A stretch of 7,495 nucleotides of DNA from PALSA-505 sp036502085 (GTDB lineage Bacteria > Actinomycetota > Actinomycetes > Streptosporangiales > Streptosporangiaceae). Below are positions 5,054 through 7,495 of the stretch, piece by piece. Within the stretch, counting starts at the first letter, position 1, and each line of letters begins with the position of its first letter. The notes beneath the pieces were generated by a model. The model did not search any database. It was not told the origin of the DNA and worked only from the letters and a program-made list of their open reading frames with translations. The stretch is from contig DASXZD010000119.1 of assembly GCA_036502085.1 (NCBI GenBank), forward strand, positions 1 through 7,495. The letters are read 5' to 3'. The position numbers and the translations under genes were made by a program.

Positions 5054-6234
5054 CGCGCGTACACGGCCGTGAAGTCGCGGCTGGCCAGCGAGTAGTAGCG
5101 GTCCGGCGGCTGGATCTGGTCGGGAAGCAGGTTCACCGGGGTCGGGTCGGCCGGGTGGTTCTTCGGCAGGTAGTACTCAAACGACATCCAGTCCGGGTTG
5201 ATGTCGAGCTGGAGGGCCGTCACCGCGCCCGCCCGCTGCAGCAGGTCGGCAAGTTCCCGAACGTCCAGGGCGGGACCGTAGGCGAAGATGACCCGGCCGT
5301 CCGCGGTGACCCCGATCCCGGACCGCCACACGTAGTAGCCGCCGCCGAGGGTGGCTCCCCACGCGCCCTCGACGTTGCGGTTGACCGAGGCCGGCACCCG
5401 GCCCTGGTCCACGATCAGGTGCAGGTTCTGCCGGACGCCGGCCACGCCGGGGCTCATCCGGACCGTGCCGCCCCAGTTCCCGATCGCGATATGGCCGTCG
5501 CGGTAGTAGACGACCGAGGCCACGCCGTTGGTCAGGGTCCCGCGAGTCACGCCGTTCAGGTAGAACCCGCCGCCGGCGGTGTCGATCTTGAAGCCGCCGT
5601 TGAACGTGGCCGCCAGGCCCAGCCGGGTGCCCGGCGGGATATCGGGCTGAGCCTTCCAGCGGCCCGGCCCCGGGTCCTCGGCGCCCGGCCGCAGCTCGAA
5701 CCGGAGCAGGCTCTGGTTCATCGACACGATGCCGGCCACGTAGGACGAGTACACGCTGCTGGCGCGCAGGTACGTGCCGTACATGGCCGGGTCGCCGTGC
5801 ACCGTGTCCAGCACCCGCCAGCTGCCCTCACCCGGCAGCGGCCTGCCCGCGAACGACGCGAGCCTGGGCGGCGGGGGGTACAGCTCGGCCGGCGTCTTGT
5901 GCCGGGAGGCCGTCGGGGAGGCGCTGGCGGTGGGGCCGCCGGTCAGCGCGAACGACGGCTTGCCGCCCTTCTTCGGCGCCGAGTAGCTCAGCCACTCGCC
6001 GAAGGTCACGATCGGACCGAGGTAGTGGTCCCTGGCCCATTCGGCCAGCCGTTCCGAGACCGAGCCGCCGCCGGGAACGGTCAGCGCGTGGCCAACCGAC
6101 CAGCCGACGATCACGAGAAATACGGCGACCGCGCCGGACGTGATCCGCACCCACAGCCGATCACGCAGCCGGCGCCGGGCGCGAGCATGGAGACCTTCGC
6201 CGTGGATTACTGATCGTCTGAGGGCAACCCGCAC
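5050..6234 (-). CDS. Membrane-anchored phosphodiester glycosidase family protein (NAGPA domain)
   Basis: 394-aa protein with a basic cytoplasmic tail (1-30), one signal-anchor helix (about 31-51) and a Pro/Ser/Thr-rich extracellular linker (about 98-123). The rest (about 140-394) resembles the bacterial phosphodiester glycosidase domain related to mammalian GlcNAc-1-phosphodiester N-acetylglucosaminidase. Supporting motifs are LAATFNGGFK (207-216), GGGFYLNG, LHLIVDQGRV (271-280), RSGIGVTADGRVIFAYGP (304-321) and ALQLDIN (340-346). In the last, the family's usual NLDGG-like end of the active-site strand reads QLDIN. Family members hydrolyse sugar-1-phosphodiesters outside the membrane; the substrate here is unknown. 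It is the first gene of the operon and its TGA overlaps the ubiA ATG, tying it to polyprenylphosphoryl-arabinose synthesis. The GTG at 6234 is chosen because an in-frame TAG lies four codons upstream and the next usable start is near residue 29, at the membrane helix. The Shine-Dalgarno is weak (AGG, 8-9 nt away). Confidence 0.82.
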   Translation of the reverse strand: MRVALRRSVIHGEGLHARARRRLRDRLWVRITSGAVAVFLVIVGWSVGHALTVPGGGSVSERLAEWARDHYLGPIVTFGEWLSYSAPKKGGKPSFALTGGPTASASPTASRHKTPAELYPPPPRLASFAGRPLPGEGSWRVLDTVHGDPAMYGTYLRASSVYSSYVAGIVSMNQSLLRFELRPGAEDPGPGRWKAQPDIPPGTRLGLAATFNGGFKIDTAGGGFYLNGVTRGTLTNGVASVVYYRDGHIAIGNWGGTVRMSPGVAGVRQNLHLIVDQGRVPASVNRNVEGAWGATLGGGYYVWRSGIGVTADGRVIFAYGPALDVRELADLLQRAGAVTALQLDINPDWMSFEYYLPKNHPADPTPVNLLPDQIQPPDRYYSLASRDFTAVYAR

Positions 6235-6391
6235 ACTTATTGCCTAGTCGCCGAACCTGAAGCCCAGATGACGGGCTGCGCACGAGTTTACGCCTGCGGG
6301 CTAGCTCCAGATCGTCACGTACACCGGCGGCCGGGCTGCTCGGCCGCCAGCCCGACCCCTCGGCCGCGCCGTCGCTCAGGTACTGGACGCT
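6235..6391. other. Divergent intergenic region with remnants of a regulator's HTH coding sequence
   Basis: This 157-bp stretch separates the minus-strand operon from the plus-strand regulator fragment and should hold the operon promoter. On the minus strand TAAACT (6291 to 6286) fits the TAnnnT -10 pattern about 50 nt before the GTG at 6234, but no convincing -35 sits 16-18 nt upstream, so I do not call a promoter. On the plus strand, pieces of an XRE-type HTH can be read in two frames: DPSAAPS at 6354-6374, then AQVLDAL from 6374 onward in a frame shifted by one base. A TAG at 6302 blocks the latter frame further upstream. Confidence 0.45.
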
Positions 6392-6979
6392 TTGGCGGCC
6401 ACGCTGCGGATGTCAGCCGCCGAGCGCCGCTACCTGCACGTCCTCGCCTACGGACCTGACAGCGCCCCCACCGCCGACACGGCGGTAACGGCACCGCCCG
6501 AGCGGGTCGACCCCGCCGTGGCCGAACTGGTCCAGCGCCTCGAACCCTTCCCCACCCTGGTCAAAGGGCGCCGCTGGGACGTGCTGGCCTCAAATCCCGC
6601 CGCACGCGAACTGTTCACGGACTGGGAAGCGCTCCCCGCCGGTGAACGCAACCTGGTGCGCTGGATGTTCACCGCAAACCAAGCTCGCGAGGTGTACCTG
6701 GACTGGGAGCACGAAGCCAGGGCGATGCTCGGCCGGTTCCGGCTCGCCGCCGCCCGCCATCCACACGATCCGGACTTCAAGACTCTGATCGCCGAACTTC
6801 GCCGTGACAGCGACCACGTCCGGGATTGGTGGCCCCGTCACGATGTCACGGCCATGGGCAGCGGATCAAAGAAACTGCTCCACCCTACGCTCGGGCCAAT
6901 CGACTACTCGCACGTCGTTCTGCAAGTCGTCGACAATCCCGACCAGACGCTCGTCACCTACTCCCCATCCAGCCACTGA
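6392..6979 (+). pseudogene. MmyB-like/XRE transcriptional regulator, N-terminally truncated (ligand-binding half only)
   Basis: The intact part matches the MmyB-like ligand-binding domain found C-terminal to an XRE HTH in many actinobacterial regulators. From TTG 6392: the last HTH helix, ALAATLRMSAAERRYLHVLA (the first Ala is just upstream); then VKGRRWDVLASNPAARELF (57-75), NLVRWMF (87-93), REVYLDWEHEA (99-109), a long helix FKTLIAELRRDSDHVRDWW (119-137), and KLLHP...LVTYSP at the end. Full members have ~270-290 aa; this has at most 195 from TTG 6392 or 189 from ATG 6410. The in-frame sequence upstream back to TAG 6302 still reads AQVLDA but contains no usual start codon, and the recognition-helix region is missing or out of frame. 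It would not bind DNA by its own HTH. It may still be expressed as a fragment; a sequencing indel near 6374 could explain one break but not the loss further upstream. Confidence 0.65.
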
Positions 6980-7026
6980 CAACTGAGCGCGCCGACGCAC
7001 GCCCGTACGCTCGGGTCATCCCTCAG

Positions 7027-7495
7027 CTAGCCCCAGTGGTTGATGTCCATGAGGTGGTGGTGGACCTCGTGGGCGTTGCGGCGGATGATGTCGATCGCGC
7101 CGAGCGTTCCGTACTGCGGATGGCTGACCTCGGCCGTGGCCGGCGTGGCGCTGGCGACCTCGGCCCATTCTCGTGCCGCCAGCGGCAGGACGAGCAGGCC
7201 GACGGCCGGCGAGAGGTGCTGGTACCGACGGTCCTCGGCGAGCGCGTTCTCGTCCCAGCAGGGGATGCCGGAGCCGGGATCGTGCGCCAGCGTGAGCAGT
7301 CGCTCCGTCCCTATCCGCAGGACGTCCACCAGGTGCCACACGTACATCGAGGCCGACCAGCGATCCGTGGTCCGCTGCATCGGGTCCGGCACGGCGGTCA
7401 GGGCGGCCGTCACGGCCTCGGGCCCTGCGGCGACAAGCTCGATCGCGCTCTGCCGAGGCAGGGTCCAGTCGAAGCCGCACTCGGTGCACGCCGGA
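7027..7495 (-). CDS. DinB-superfamily protein with N-terminal CxxC motif (5' partial)
   Basis: Four-helix-bundle DinB/YfiT-like protein, a group of putative metal-dependent, often thiol-linked enzymes in actinobacteria; the specific reaction is unknown. The frame is open to the right edge, so the start lies outside the window. The GTG at 7413 is probably internal, because the codons before it encode CTECGFDWTLPRQSA (from 7488), a CxxCGFDW opening typical of one DinB subgroup. Downstream are RWSASMYVWHLVDVLRIG, whose His is the expected first metal ligand, and NAHEVHHHLMDI near the C-terminus, giving the second and third His ligands. The stop is TAG at 7029-7027. It is convergent with the regulator fragment across a 47-bp gap that holds only a weak CCCG-(6 nt)-CGGG hairpin. 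Nothing links it functionally to the arabinose-lipid operon. Confidence 0.75.
   Translation of the reverse strand, partial: PACTECGFDWTLPRQSAIELVAAGPEAVTAALTAVPDPMQRTTDRWSASMYVWHLVDVLRIGTERLLTLAHDPGSGIPCWDENALAEDRRYQHLSPAVGLLVLPLAAREWAEVASATPATAEVSHPQYGTLGAIDIIRRNAHEVHHHLMDINHWG

Noticed and set aside
4948..6213. Long open frame of 421 codons on the plus strand opposite the phosphodiester glycosidase and ubiA starts
   Set aside because: Its product is low-complexity Arg/Gly/Ala/Gln/Val with no fold signature. It mirrors the GC-biased third positions of the convincing minus-strand genes.
6286..6291. TAAACT as a -10 box for the minus-strand operon
   Set aside because: The hexamer fits TAnnnT but no plausible -35 lies at 16-18 nt; a single hexamer is too weak to annotate.
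6268..6459. 63-codon plus-strand frame in the divergent gap
   Set aside because: Overlaps the regulator fragment in another frame, is Arg/Pro-rich, and lacks a ribosome binding site or any motif; more likely part of the decayed HTH region.
7000..7016. CCCG-(6 nt)-CGGG hairpin between the regulator fragment and the DinB gene as a terminator
   Set aside because: The stem is only four base pairs with no U-run, expected by chance at this GC content.
7016..7489. 157-codon minus-strand frame covering the DinB gene
   Set aside because: It is the out-of-phase, Arg/Gly-rich shadow; the DinB frame carries CxxCGFDW, VWHLVD and HEVHHH.

Overview
The window is very GC-rich, with codon third positions almost always G or C, GTG/TTG start candidates and tightly overlapping genes. 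This indicates a high-GC actinobacterium. The DprE1/DprE2/DPPR-synthase homologues are clearly diverged from the mycobacterial ones, and no mycolate or arabinogalactan transferase genes are visible, so a non-mycobacterial actinomycete is more likely. The genus cannot be fixed from sequence alone.

Layout: (1) 1-1704, plus strand: most of a secreted penicillin-acylase-type N-terminal-nucleophile hydrolase, cut by the left edge just before its catalytic serine. (2) 1722-1764: a perfect 12-bp GC-rich inverted repeat at the convergent junction, a candidate shared terminator. (3) 6234 down to 1743, minus strand: a compact operon. Its order is a membrane-anchored phosphodiester glycosidase (NAGPA type), DPPR synthase (UbiA family; 4-nt ATGA overlap with the gene before it), DprE1 (1-nt TAGTG overlap), a cryptic repeat-encoding ORF, then DprE2. 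(4) 6392-6979, plus strand: the ligand-binding half of an MmyB/XRE-type regulator whose DNA-binding half has decayed. (5) 7027-7495, minus strand: a DinB-superfamily protein cut by the right edge.

How the genes work together: UbiA makes decaprenyl-phosphoryl-5-phosphoribose from PRPP and polyprenyl phosphate. A phosphatase not present in this window would dephosphorylate it. DprE1 and DprE2 then epimerise C2' by oxidation and reduction to give polyprenyl-phosphoryl-arabinose, the arabinofuranose donor used outside the membrane. The leading phosphodiester glycosidase belongs to a family that cleaves sugar-1-phosphodiesters, the same bond class found in that donor.

The most unusual object is between dprE1 and dprE2. 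Ten degenerate 24-bp units (2709 down to 2469) encode an 8-residue cationic/hydrophobic repeat (AVLARAGK-like). They run straight into, and form, the first 15 residues of DprE2. The units differ largely at synonymous positions, as if translated, yet one extra base and one TAG split the array from DprE2, and the TAG unit also carries DprE2's ribosome binding site. Benzothiazinone-target residue Cys387 of mycobacterial DprE1 is alanine here.
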